Assembly (NCBI RefSeq): GCF_932526225.1
Contig: NC_064047.1
Location: 4,463,501 to 4,527,500, forward strand
Reading direction: 5' to 3'
DNA: 64,000 nt
Origin: Nematostella vectensis
Lineage: Eukaryota > Cnidaria > Anthozoa > Actiniaria > Edwardsiidae
The position numbers and the translations under genes were made by a program. Under the pieces are notes generated by a model. That model did not search any database, was not told the DNA's origin, and was given only the letters and a program-made list of their open reading frames with translations. This document shows positions 24,001-34,100 of this stretch, one piece after another (positions within the stretch are counted from its first letter, which is position 1; every line of letters starts with the position of its first letter).

Positions 24001-24561
24001 TATATTCTGACTGCACTCTTTCAGGTGAAGAGGGAGTTAATCCAAACCAAAGCCCTACTAGAGACCCTAGCCTCGAAAGGCAGGGGTGGATTCTTATTCC
24101 TCCTAGTGACCTTCCCAGGTCCCCCTCTGTGTCATCTGTTACTAGTTGCCCAGAACCCATACAAGAAGGTAATTTGGACACTTCCCATATCCCCGTATGT
24201 TGAAAAGGCTTGAATTTCTGGGACTAAAAGATGTTTAATAATGACTGCTTAGAGATGCTTAAGGCTGGTTGTCATATTGATAGCGCAACATTTCAAACAA
24301 TCGCAGGGTGAGTTTCCATGAAAACATACACGATCCCCTGTGATTATGTGCGATAAATAGCAATTTTATGGAAACCAGCCATACCAAACCCAAATATCAA
24401 ACATTTGACATCAATGATGGCCTTTGTTGTAAAATAAAAAGGATTTTCACTATTTTATCTTTGACTGTCTTTCAGAAAAACCCTGGCAATGTAAGCATTG
24501 TACATTGGAGAACCATGGTGCTCTTAACGTATGTGAAGCTTGCGATATGCCAAGAGATTGA
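18081..24561 (+). CDS. TAB2: TAB2/TAB3-like TAK1-binding adaptor
   Basis: Cytoplasmic adaptor expected to link ubiquitin chains to the TAK1 kinase in NF-kB and MAPK signalling. Exons: 18081-18197, 19357-19708, 19977-20020, 20113-20217, 20758-20851, 22224-22313, 23284-23421, 24025-24168, 24476-24561; 389 aa. The N-terminal CUE domain (about 18-60, LQSRFPELPLDVIAKFLSQ) is followed by a Ser/Pro-rich linker, a charged coiled coil over exons 3-5 (about 157-237) and a Pro-rich segment. A C-terminal NZF zinc finger (W365, C367, C370, N374, C381, C384, then MPRD) completes the TAB2/3 order. It is much shorter than vertebrate TAB2 (about 690 aa). Exon 7 could instead start at 23290, two codons shorter. 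The NZF has Thr-Leu where human TAB2 has the ubiquitin-contacting Thr-Phe. TAB2 versus TAB3 is not resolvable. Confidence 0.88.
22855..23283 (+). repeat. Six 77-bp tandem units ending at the exon 7 acceptor of the TAB-like gene
   Basis: Units begin near 22861, 22938, 23015, 23091, 23168 and 23245, each with GGCATCAGATGAGAAAGAGC then TTAAGTTTTCTGTAAATG and TTAATATTGTTAG. The sixth is cut after AAGTTTTCC, where CACGAG or GATCCAG forms the exon 7 acceptor. The array seems to have grown by copying the sequence just upstream of that splice site. Confidence 0.9.
23541..23899. mobile_element. DNA-transposon-like inverted-repeat element, about 359 bp
   Basis: Ends GGTTGTTTACCATTTATTTG and the inverse of GATTAAATGGTAAACAACC are near-perfect over about 29 bp. 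The inside has degenerate copies of CCAGAAATTCT and ACCATTTGCA in both directions. It lies in TAB intron 7 and has no transposase. Confidence 0.8.
24263..24380. mobile_element. Short inverted-repeat element in the last TAB intron
   Basis: Ends GGCTGGTTGTCATAT and TTATGGAAACCAGCC are imperfect inverses. It is 118 bp, non-coding and about 95 bp before the NZF exon. Confidence 0.6.
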
Positions 24562-25253
24562 CCAGCCATATGGTTACTCTTTACAACTACCAGCCCTACT
24601 GCTATGTAGACTTACAGACATTGTTGCTTGTATCTGATACTGCTCTTGTTAGGACACAAGCTAAAAAAGTGAAAGAAAGTGACAGTGTATACCATGGAAG
24701 ATTCACTTTGAAACCATTGGGGATCTTTGGACTGTGTCAATTTGCAAGAAATTTATCCTGTACAGATATGACATATCATGTTTACTTTCAGTATGGAGTT
24801 AACAGTACATTTACATTATAAGTTTGGTATTCCAAACTGAGGCATGATGTTTGTGAGCTGTCCCAACATCTGTTCATGAGTTTTCTAGTCCTTTGTTGGC
24901 ACTTTCGATGTAGATAAGCCTTATGTAAGCAAAGTTTGTTTTTAATGGTTTTTGGGAAAAGTGAATGATTTCCATTACTGTGCATTGCCTAATGAATTTC
25001 AGTCTGAAGAGCTTTCAACATCCACAGGTCACTTATGACACAGTTGGATTTACTTTAAAAACACAGTGTAAATATATCAAGATTTTTTTATGAGGAGAAG
25101 AATGATGGTACATACAATGTACTCTGACATCTGAAGATGCTTTATACTTGGAAGTTGTACATTTGAATCCAGCTACAGAGAAGAAGGAATTTTACTCTGG
25201 GATTGCACTGGAGATGTAGCAAGAGTATTGTAGTTTATAAATGTAGTAAGAGA

Positions 25254-25259
25254 AATAAA
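25254..25259 (+). terminator. Polyadenylation signal of the TAB-like gene
   Basis: AATAAA about 690 bp after the stop codon, in AT-rich UTR-like sequence. Confidence 0.55.
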
Positions 25260-26265
25260 TGAACATTAATCAAAAAATAGAAATACATTTGGTCAGCCTC
25301 TTCTTCTAACAACAGAGATAATAGGGACCTTCAAATTAAGAATTCCGCGAAGAACAATACGACAGTGCATGCACAAGATTTCAACGCACACTAAAACATT
25401 GTTTTAAGCATGTGGAGAAATACAATATATACACCATTATGTGGCAATGGAGGTGGTTTGGCCAGTCTTAGAAAGGAGGGGTCACTAAGTTTTAATAACT
25501 AAGTCCTTCAGGCTTTGTACATGGCTTGCTTCTCAAGCCAGACAATCCTGTGTCAATTTATTAGAAACAGGCTAGTAGGCTGAATTAGGGATGGGATGGG
25601 TATATTTTTATAAGGCTCCCAAAAAAGTTCAAATATGTATACTTTAACCAATAGAATAGAAGTCATGTTTCCACTTATAAATGTAAAGTATATTCTAACT
25701 TGTTGAGTTTTTTTTGGCATACTGAACTGAAAATAGGGACTTTAAGATACGAGTACAGTTACGAAAAGGGTGATAGTGGTAAACAATAAATTTAATTTGA
25801 GAATTGAAAGGCTGCACATGAAAATGCGTTCTGTCTGATAGATTTCCAACCGTTCTCCCCCAAAACACCACGTGAAATTCCAAGTATTGCGGTCTGGCAA
25901 CTATGTGGCCCGTTGTAGTATAAATTCACCTATCTCTGTTTCCTATTCTAGAAATAAAGTTTAAGGTTAATTTCAGTTTGTTCCTGAATATAAAGTCTAT
26001 GTAATTTCCTCGAAACTATTGTGGAATTTGCTCCAAGCATTAAAGTGTTATCCCAGTCACTCCGTCCTAGCTGTAGCCGCATCTAAAGTCCCTAATAACA
26101 AAATAGGCTGTGCGGTGGTGCATCCCCACCCTCCCAGCCTGAAAAAAAAAAACTACATTGCAAGTATAGGATAACTAGGCCTGCATGGGCCTTTTTGGGA
26201 CAGGAACATAAGCCTGAAAAAAAATTGATAATTACAGAAAGGTGGCATGCAACTACAACCCTTGG

Positions 26266-26271
26266 TTTATT
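26266..26271 (-). terminator. Probable polyadenylation signal of the minus-strand gene
   Basis: TTTATT on the plus strand, i.e. AATAAA on the minus strand, about 350 bp after the stop at 26621. Confidence 0.45.
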
Positions 26272-26620
26272 TCCTTGTGTCTGGCCAGCCTTTTTTAAAG
26301 ATTAACATTTCCTTGCATTAGATAGAAAGCCAGATTATTTTACACCTAAAAGATTGCCATCTGGTTGGTTTCAGGGCCTGGCTTGAGAAGCAAATACCAT
26401 ATCACATTGACTATCAAATTAAGGGTCTAACTTAAAGGGCTTTATAAAACCAAGAGTTACTACATAGATACTTTGAAAGCCCCCTATGCACTGGAAATAG
26501 GATAAACAATGATCTAAAATGATATTATTAACATTTTTAATGAGAATTCTCATTGAACATGACTGACAGTGATAGCAAAAATATTATCTCAAGCAAGAAA
26601 CAGGAGTGGATGCTGCCTAT

Positions 26621-27349
26621 TTACAGATAAGCATTTTCTGCATATTTACATCCACAATCTTTTAAATTACAAATAAATCCAAATGCTTGCCCATCCATCA
26701 TGTTACATGACGTTCTTGAACAAAAGCAGGTCAACTTGCGACAGAAGGTTATCCCAAACTGCGATACGCAGGGTGTGGCTAAAGGGCATACGTCTGTTCC
26801 ACTTTCACAGGAATAACAACATAAAGGGCCACACATAAACCAGAAACACTGACTACAGCAGTCTGAGTGTCTGTCATTATAGCTGTCAATCAAATCCCAA
26901 TCTCTATTAGGGCAATCCCCAAATGTCTCAGGGCAGACTTTTCCACAAATCAGACAAGTCACCACTCCTGGTACGCAGATAGCAGCATAAAGCAAGAAAC
27001 CTAAACAATTATAACAAAAACATTCTCCTTGTTTTGTACAAGGCCTCCATTTGCAAGCCGCGCAAAAACAGTTCGAATAAAACGCTTTGGGCTGAGAAAC
27101 AATCGAGGTTTGAAGGCCTGGCTGGTTCATCGCAATGTGTTGGTCCGTGTTCTGTAAAGTATTATAGCTTGTCTGTGGCTGGCGTGTTATAACAGTCGAC
27201 TCTTCCCAAGCCGGTCTCGGTGTTTCACGTTGTGAGCCCCCTGTATTCTCAAAACGCGTCTCTGTTTCGCTGTAAACCGGAGGTGGGCCTCTCTCACCAA
27301 CAGCCTCGCTGTACGATGGAGGAAGATCGGCCATTTCTGTATCAACCAT
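26621..27349 (-). CDS. Cysteine-rich protein with two PPxY motifs, intronless
   Basis: I do not recognise the family. The 242-aa reading frame is uninterrupted. The N-terminal half (1-90) is polar and disordered-looking, with two PPxY motifs (PPSY at 10-13, PPVY at 23-26), the short ligand bound by WW domains such as those of NEDD4-type ubiquitin ligases. From about residue 92 it is very rich in cysteine, often paired (CFCAAC, CFCYNC, CCSQC, CGPLCCYSC), with one hydrophobic stretch, FLLYAAICVPGVVTCLICG, that could sit in or on a membrane. Such clusters could bind zinc or be lipid-modified; the sequence does not decide. It is the only single-exon gene here. It is divergent from sestrin, with about 830 bp between the two starts, and convergent with the TAB-like gene. 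A start at Met6 is also possible. Confidence 0.75.
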   Translation of the reverse strand: MVDTEMADLPPSYSEAVGERGPPPVYSETETRFENTGGSQRETPRPAWEESTVITRQPQTSYNTLQNTDQHIAMNQPGLQTSIVSQPKAFYSNCFCAACKWRPCTKQGECFCYNCLGFLLYAAICVPGVVTCLICGKVCPETFGDCPNRDWDLIDSYNDRHSDCCSQCFWFMCGPLCCYSCESGTDVCPLATPCVSQFGITFCRKLTCFCSRTSCNMMDGQAFGFICNLKDCGCKYAENAYL

Positions 27350-28176
27350 AACTCTAGAATATCTAAAATAGCGTCACATTTCCGCCTTCTTTGTGTGACC
27401 CGGTCGAGTTGTTTTGATTGTCGTCCGTTTCTATGTCTGGACGTCACGTGATCTTTTGACACAGGTATACCACATTTTTTCGACGATGTTTTATTTTACT
27501 TTTACTCTTTCTTTCATTTTCAGAAAACAAACTAATCCCAGCCACAGGCTGAATGTTTACAAGGCACGAAAGATTTTTAAAGTAGACAAACATATGTAGT
27601 TCTGGTGAACATGGTATTATGCACGTTTTTATATCGTTAAAGTTCAGTATGAGCTTTTAATATTGGGTATCATTATTACAATCTCCAGTAAAATATGAAT
27701 AAGTAATACTGACATTTAAACGTTTGGGAATCCATCACTACATGGTAGTGGGTTTTTTTTTTCTTTAAAAAAACATGTGTGTGTTTGGTAAAGTGTACGT
27801 CGCTTAGGGCACCAGACACAGACTACTTCAGAAGTATTTGAGTTCTCTTTGGATTAAATTATTAATATTGTAAAAATCTGCCAGCGATTTGCATTCTTTG
27901 TTTCTAAACCCTTCGAGTTCGGGAGTATTTCCCTTAGCCGGTTTCACCCCATAAAAGGTAGAACAGGAGGTGTGTCGATGACGTAGAAGTCATATTGTGG
28001 TGTGATTGGCCGAGCGGCTAGTGCGGTGGATGGCCTCGATGTCACATCATTTGGATTGTCCAACGCCAGGGTTTCAAGCTCAAATCTAATGAGAAATTTC
28101 GCCAAAAAAACAGGGATTTCTACATCAACAAGGCTACAAAACCTTCTAGAACAGACTCCAGCGATTGCCTCACACA
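27350..28176. other. Shared upstream region of the cysteine-rich gene and sestrin
   Basis: About 830 bp separate the two divergent start codons. It includes CGTCACGTGATC at 27440-27451, a T run at 27753-27760 and a tRNA-like head (28000-28085). Bidirectional promoter activity is possible but unproven. Confidence 0.45.
28000..28085 (+). repeat. tRNA-like sequence, probable SINE head or tRNA pseudogene
   Basis: TGGCCGAGCGGCTAGTG at 28007 fits a tRNA A box (Leu/Ser type), and GGGTTTCAAGCTC at 28069 resembles a B box. I could not pair a T stem or an acceptor stem, so it is not called as a functional tRNA. It lies in the likely 5' leader of sestrin. Confidence 0.4.
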
Positions 28177-31100
28177 ATGAGCGATGATGAAGACTTCATT
28201 TATGAGGAAGATTCGCTCAGGGATTTTAGTATTTTGCGAACAAGAGATGCTAATGTCAGAGGCCAGTTTCTAGATTCGCTGGTGAAAGCATACAAGACTT
28301 GGGCAAACAGAAGAGATGAAACCATTAACAACGGCCGCCAAAACTTATTTGTGGAACTTCTACCTTGTATTCTAAGCCTTTCAATCCGTTGCCCTTTTCC
28401 AGATGTTAGGGAGAAATGCTCGAAAGTTTTGGAAAACGTTAAGGTTGGTATCGACTAAGGGCATCAAAGAGAAAATCGTTCGTCTACTGCCCTATTTGAC
28501 AAGCTAAATTAGAGTTTTTTCTGGCGTATGGTCTTTCCCCTCATACAATCCTCTGTTTTGCCCACAGTCAAGCACTATGCCCGTCCCTAGACCACTTTTC
28601 AAGGGTCCTTCGTCTTTCATACCATCGAAAGAGGTGAGTCCTTCTACATTTTGTCAAGACCACAATTCCACTTACTTAAGCTTATTGCTCCCAGTAATTT
28701 TACTTTCTCTTAAAAAATGCGTATGTCAATTATGCAAGATAATATGACATATTTTGCTAAGATATATCTGTTTCCCCTCGAATCGTGGTGAAAAACGGCT
28801 GAGATAATGATACAAACATTTGAGTGAACATCTAAAGGTGGAATTCTGACGATTGTTGGACTTATTTCATCATACAACATATGACAATCCTTATAAGAAC
28901 AATAACTCTCGCTGTGTTTATATATATATTCCATCAGTGCTCCTCTCTGCTTGTCAAAACATGGATGTCTCAAGAACCTCTAATAGTTCCTTTTACATGC
29001 TAAAGGCATTTCGAGTTTCAACTATTTTCCAAAGCCATTAAAATTATGGATGATATATTCCAAATCAAAACATTTACTTATGCTTTACCCACTGCCCAAG
29101 GGACAGTTTTTAAGTGCAATTTTATTTTCTTGATAATTATTTTTATGCCTATTTTCACTTATTCAAATGTAACAGGTACAGTACACCACAATGTGGTACT
29201 GTTATTACATTATGTATATATTTTCACACTGAATAATACAAATAAATAGAGTATACTGCAAGCATGCCTTGAAATAAACTTAACTTTTATACAAAGCTCA
29301 ATAAATATGGTCTCATAGAGTTATCCTTTTTATTGATATTTGCACAAAAAGAATCAGATTCATGAAAATGTAGTATACTTCTAGGTTTTTGAATAAGTCT
29401 TGTCTATTATTATGCATGAAAAGTCATAGACAGAAGCACTACAGGGTACCTATTTCATTTTTTCCCTACGTACTGTAAACAGCCAAATGTAAAACATATG
29501 CAAACAAGCTGATCACTTAGATCATAATTTCTGTTCAATAGAAAATAAAAAAAGATTTTAATAATAGTTTTGATTTAAAACATAACTGGTTGTAAGTAAA
29601 GTACATGAGCAAAATCAATACCACAGGGTAAAAACTATCAAATAAATTAATTCTATTTTTGTACTATTTTAGTACTAACTATTGTACATACTTTAGAACA
29701 ATGGATGTTAATACAGTGTTATGAATGTTACATATGAGTGTTTTAATTGCTAAAGGCAGAGGTCAAATGTTTGTGTGGATTTAAAACATGAATAAACATC
29801 ACACCTATTTTTCTTTCTCTGTCTCCTTTCCACATTTATCTTCTGCCCGAAAAACAAAAGAAAACACATTTTATTTATAGAAGTTGTTGAGTATGGAAAA
29901 AAAAAATGAGAAAAAAGGTCTTTGGGTCCCCCTTTTTATATGGCCCTAATGTAATTACAAATTGCGTTGAGAGGATTTATCATAATAATGCCCAGCAGAT
30001 TTTATATGCATATGCCTGTCAAATGAATTGCTAAATATAGAACACTGTCCACAAATGTAAAGAGGTAAATGTTTTTATAGTATGTGTAGCACAACCAGCC
30101 ATGGATATTTTTTTGGAAGAATGCAGGTAGAATGATGTACTGTATTTAGCAGTAATGAATGTTATGAAACAAGGTCTGCTGAGAAACTCAGCTTAGCATA
30201 AAATTAATTTTCATAGAAAGCATAAACCCCTTACCTATAGTACAGGTTGGATGATGATTAAATACTGTTAGATATTTCAGAATATTATAACTTAATTTAT
30301 TAGCAAGAACCTTTGAAGGTTCCAACAGTGCATTGAACAATTTCCTTCAATGGGTGTAAAAAGTATAGGACTAGGAAATTTAAAATTCTGCAACAATAGT
30401 TTTGGTTTCTTGAAAAACATAGACATATCAGTAATCGTGTGTGGTGTTTCCATTAAATTATCTTGGTTTATGATTTTTTGGCCTTAGACTGCTCAAAGTT
30501 CTTATCAAATTCTCTGTCTCTTTAATTGCTAGGTTGTTTTACTAAGTAGAGCATCAAATTTTAAGAGCATTTGCCTAGACAGAAACTTACATGAATATTG
30601 GCTATTTTGCAATCTAAGTTGGCATTGAATAAAAGAGGTCACTTCTAAGATTTTATTTAGGAATTTATTTACTAACCCCCTTCTGTAGTTCCTGCAATTT
30701 TAAATACATTTAACTAACTACACCCTGCTGTAAAAATTGAGTATTCATGGTGCTGTTATTGTGTTAAAGACTGTGTGTGTTAATGAAATATCCCCCATGT
30801 TTACAGCTGCCATCAATGGACACAGATGATGAACAGACCCACAGTCTTTTGGTTGACTCCTTCTTATTTAATGGGCGTGTCCCTAACGTGACATGCATAA
30901 TTGGTGTGCACCCCCAGTACTTGGACTGGAATGCAAGGACGGAATACTTTCTCATGCGTGGGGAAGGGCCTTTGCCTTATGATTGGCGACACTACATTGC
31001 TATCATGGTGAGAGGATAAGATTTCTAATAAGAAGATAATCTCCAAAAGATATGCTATACACAGTTGCACATAATTTAAGTTCTTTGCTCTGAAATCCTA

Positions 31101-34100
31101 TTGTACAAGATGCCATCAAATAAACATAATCTAAGTTTGAATTAATTTGCATTCTCTTGAATGATACACAACCCCCAAAATGTCTAAATCTTGGGCCAGT
31201 ATACTTAATATTACACAAAAAACACTGGAAACACAGTTGAACCACACTCTAAGGACACCTCAAGTTATATTCTGCTTGCTTATAATCTTATTTCCCAAAA
31301 GTGTCCTTTTAAAAAAGCAGTGTTTGCACTAGTTTAAGCCTGTGGAAGCTCAACTGACAAAATGCGAAAGAATCTATAAAATTTGCGCTAATTAACAGAC
31401 CATCCGCTCTAAATATTTATCAGTCACATCCTCAAAGAAGCTTCCAATGGACACACTGTTTTCTGCTTAAAATCATCAAACATTGTTATGCAATTTACCT
31501 GAAGATCTGGTGCAACATCTGCTTTAACATGATTCCACAGTGGTTATGTGATCAAGTTGGAGAAGTCAGTTGCTTTGAATCAGCAGTACTGCTGTAACTT
31601 GTATTGAGTCGCTTGCCAACCAAATGTTTTTATTTATTGCACACAGGCTGCTAGCAGGCACCAGTGCTCATATCTGGTGAGTATAACTGGCTAATAATAT
31701 TGAGTTGTAGGCACTAGTGCTCATATATGGTGAGTATAACTGGCTTATAAAACTAGGTTTGTTGTAGACACCAGTGCTCATATCTGGTGAGTATAACTGA
31801 CTTATAATAATATGCTGTAGACACCAGTACTCATATCTGGTGAGTATAACTGGCTTATAATACTAGGTAGGTTGTAGACACCAGTGCTCATATCTGGTGA
31901 GTATAACTGGCTTATAAAACTAGGTAGGTTGTAGACACTAGTACTCATATCTGGTGAGTATAACTGGCTTATAATACTAGGTTTGTTGTAGACACCAGTG
32001 CTCATATCTGGTGAGTATAACTGGCTTATAATACTAGGTAGGTTGTAGACACTAGTACTCATATCTGGTGAGTATAACTGGCTTATAAAACTAGGTAGGT
32101 TGTAGATACCAGTGCTCTTATGTGGACTGGTGAGTATAACTGCCTTATAATACTAGGTTTGTTGTAGACACCAGTGCTCATATCTGGTGAGTATAACTGG
32201 CTTATAATACTAGGTTTGTTGTAGACACCAGTGCTCATATCTGGTGAGTATAACTGGCTTATAATACTAGGTTTGTTGTAGACACCAGTGCTCATATCTG
32301 GTGAGTATAACTGGCTTATAATACTAGGTTGGTTGTAGATACCAGTGCTCTTATGTGGACTGGTGAGTATAACTGGCTTATAAAACTAGGTTGGTTGTAG
32401 ATACCAGTGCTCTTATGTGGACTGGTGAGTATAACTGGCGTATAAAACTAGGTTGGTTGTAGATACCAGTGCTCTTATGTGGACTGGTGAGTATAACTGG
32501 CGTATAAAACTAGGTTGGTTGTAGATACCAGTGCTCTTATGTGGACTGGTGAGTATAACTGGCTTATAAAACTAGGTTGGTTGTAGATACCAGTGCTCTT
32601 ATGTGGACTGGTGAGTATAACTGGCTTATAAAACTAGGTTGGTTGTAGATACCAGTGCTCTTATGTGGACTGGTGAGTATAACTGGCTTATAAAACTAGG
32701 TTGGTTGTAGATACCAGTGCTCTTATGTGGACTGGTGAGTATAACTGGCTTATAAAACTAGGTTGGTTGTAGATACCAGTGCTCTTATGTGGACTGGTGA
32801 GTATAACTGCCTTATAAAACTAGGTTGGTTGTAGATACCAGTGCTCTTATGTGGACTGGTGAGTATAACTGGCTTATAAAACTAGGTTGGTTGTAGATAC
32901 CAGCGCTCTTATGTGGACTGGTGAGTATAACTGGCTTATAAAACTAGGTTGGTTGTAGATACCAGTGCTCTTATGTGGACTGGTGAGTATAACTGGCTTA
33001 TAAAACTAGGTTGGTTGTAGATACCAGCGCTCTTATGTGGACTGGTGAGTATAACTGGCTTATAAAACTAGGTTGGTTGTAGATACCAGCGCTCTTATGT
33101 GGACTGGTGAGTATACGCATAGGATTTGAAGGGGGGTGCGACCACCCTGCATATACCCCTTTGATGTATGATGTGCCTGATCAGTGCTGATTAGTTTTTC
33201 AAGGGAAACCTTAAAATTTCACCACTCCAAACTCAAATCTAGCCTAAGGTCCTGCAGTTTAACTGATCATAAAATTATACCCCCTGCTAGACCATGCCTG
33301 ATCTACATTTTTGTGGTTTCTTACAGGTTAGCATTTATGAACGGGAGTTTTTGCGTTACCATGGTGACAAGCAGTGGCTTAAGGGTATCCAGCACATCCC
33401 TAAAAAGCTTCATGCGTTGTTAGACATGAACAAGTACCTAGCTCATCAGCCGTGGCTTGTCAGCACTCAGCTAATAGAGGTGGGTTTACAATTGGTGTGA
33501 CGGGGCTGGTGAATCCGCACTGTTTAAAGCCGCATTGTCAACAGTCTATTTCCGGTTGATTACGTAACAATCTCCAATGATTTTTAACAAAAAACGCAAA
33601 TTTTTTTTCAAAATGGCGAAAGCAGTGTGTCTATTAGAAGTTTCTTTGAGGATGTGATTGATAATTTACAGCGAATGGCCTGTTAAACACTGTGGATTCT
33701 TGAAGTTGAGGTTTCCATTGGGCCTCTGAAAGTAAACTGGTGACAATGCGGCTTTAACAGGCCATTGGCTCAATGATAATAACAGGACAATTATCAATGA
33801 CATCCTCAAGGAACATCCCATAGACACATTGCTTTCACAATTTTCTTTAAAATTTCCTTAAAATCCATGTTATGTAATCTACCGTAAGTAAACTGGTGAC
33901 AATGCAGCTTTAAGATAAGTGCTTAACTAATAGAGAAGGGTTTACCAGAGCTGGTGTTGCAGGGCAGGCAGTGAAGGTAAATCTTTTCTGGCTTGTTAGG
34001 TAGGGTGGTTAAGGGCACGTTTTTTTACTCGTTATTCTGGAATGAGAATGATTAGAATAAAAAAAGCTATTGTTCATCTCGCGTTCCCATTCCGTAATGG

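Larger units (their letters stand above)
24562..26620. other. 3' flanks of the convergent TAB-like and cysteine-rich genes
   Basis: The TAB 3' UTR probably ends after AATAAA at 25254-25259, and the minus-strand gene ends before the inverse hexamer at 26266-26271. Nothing else is supported between them. Short open stretches do not look coding. Confidence 0.55.

Noticed and set aside
28000-28085. Functional tRNA-Leu or tRNA-Ser gene
   Set aside because: The A box is good, but the T stem and acceptor stem do not pair, so it is more likely a SINE head or pseudogene.
31802-32295. Minus-strand frames with [11 protein letters not shown] repeats
   Set aside because: Antisense of the sestrin donor array; no independent gene signals.
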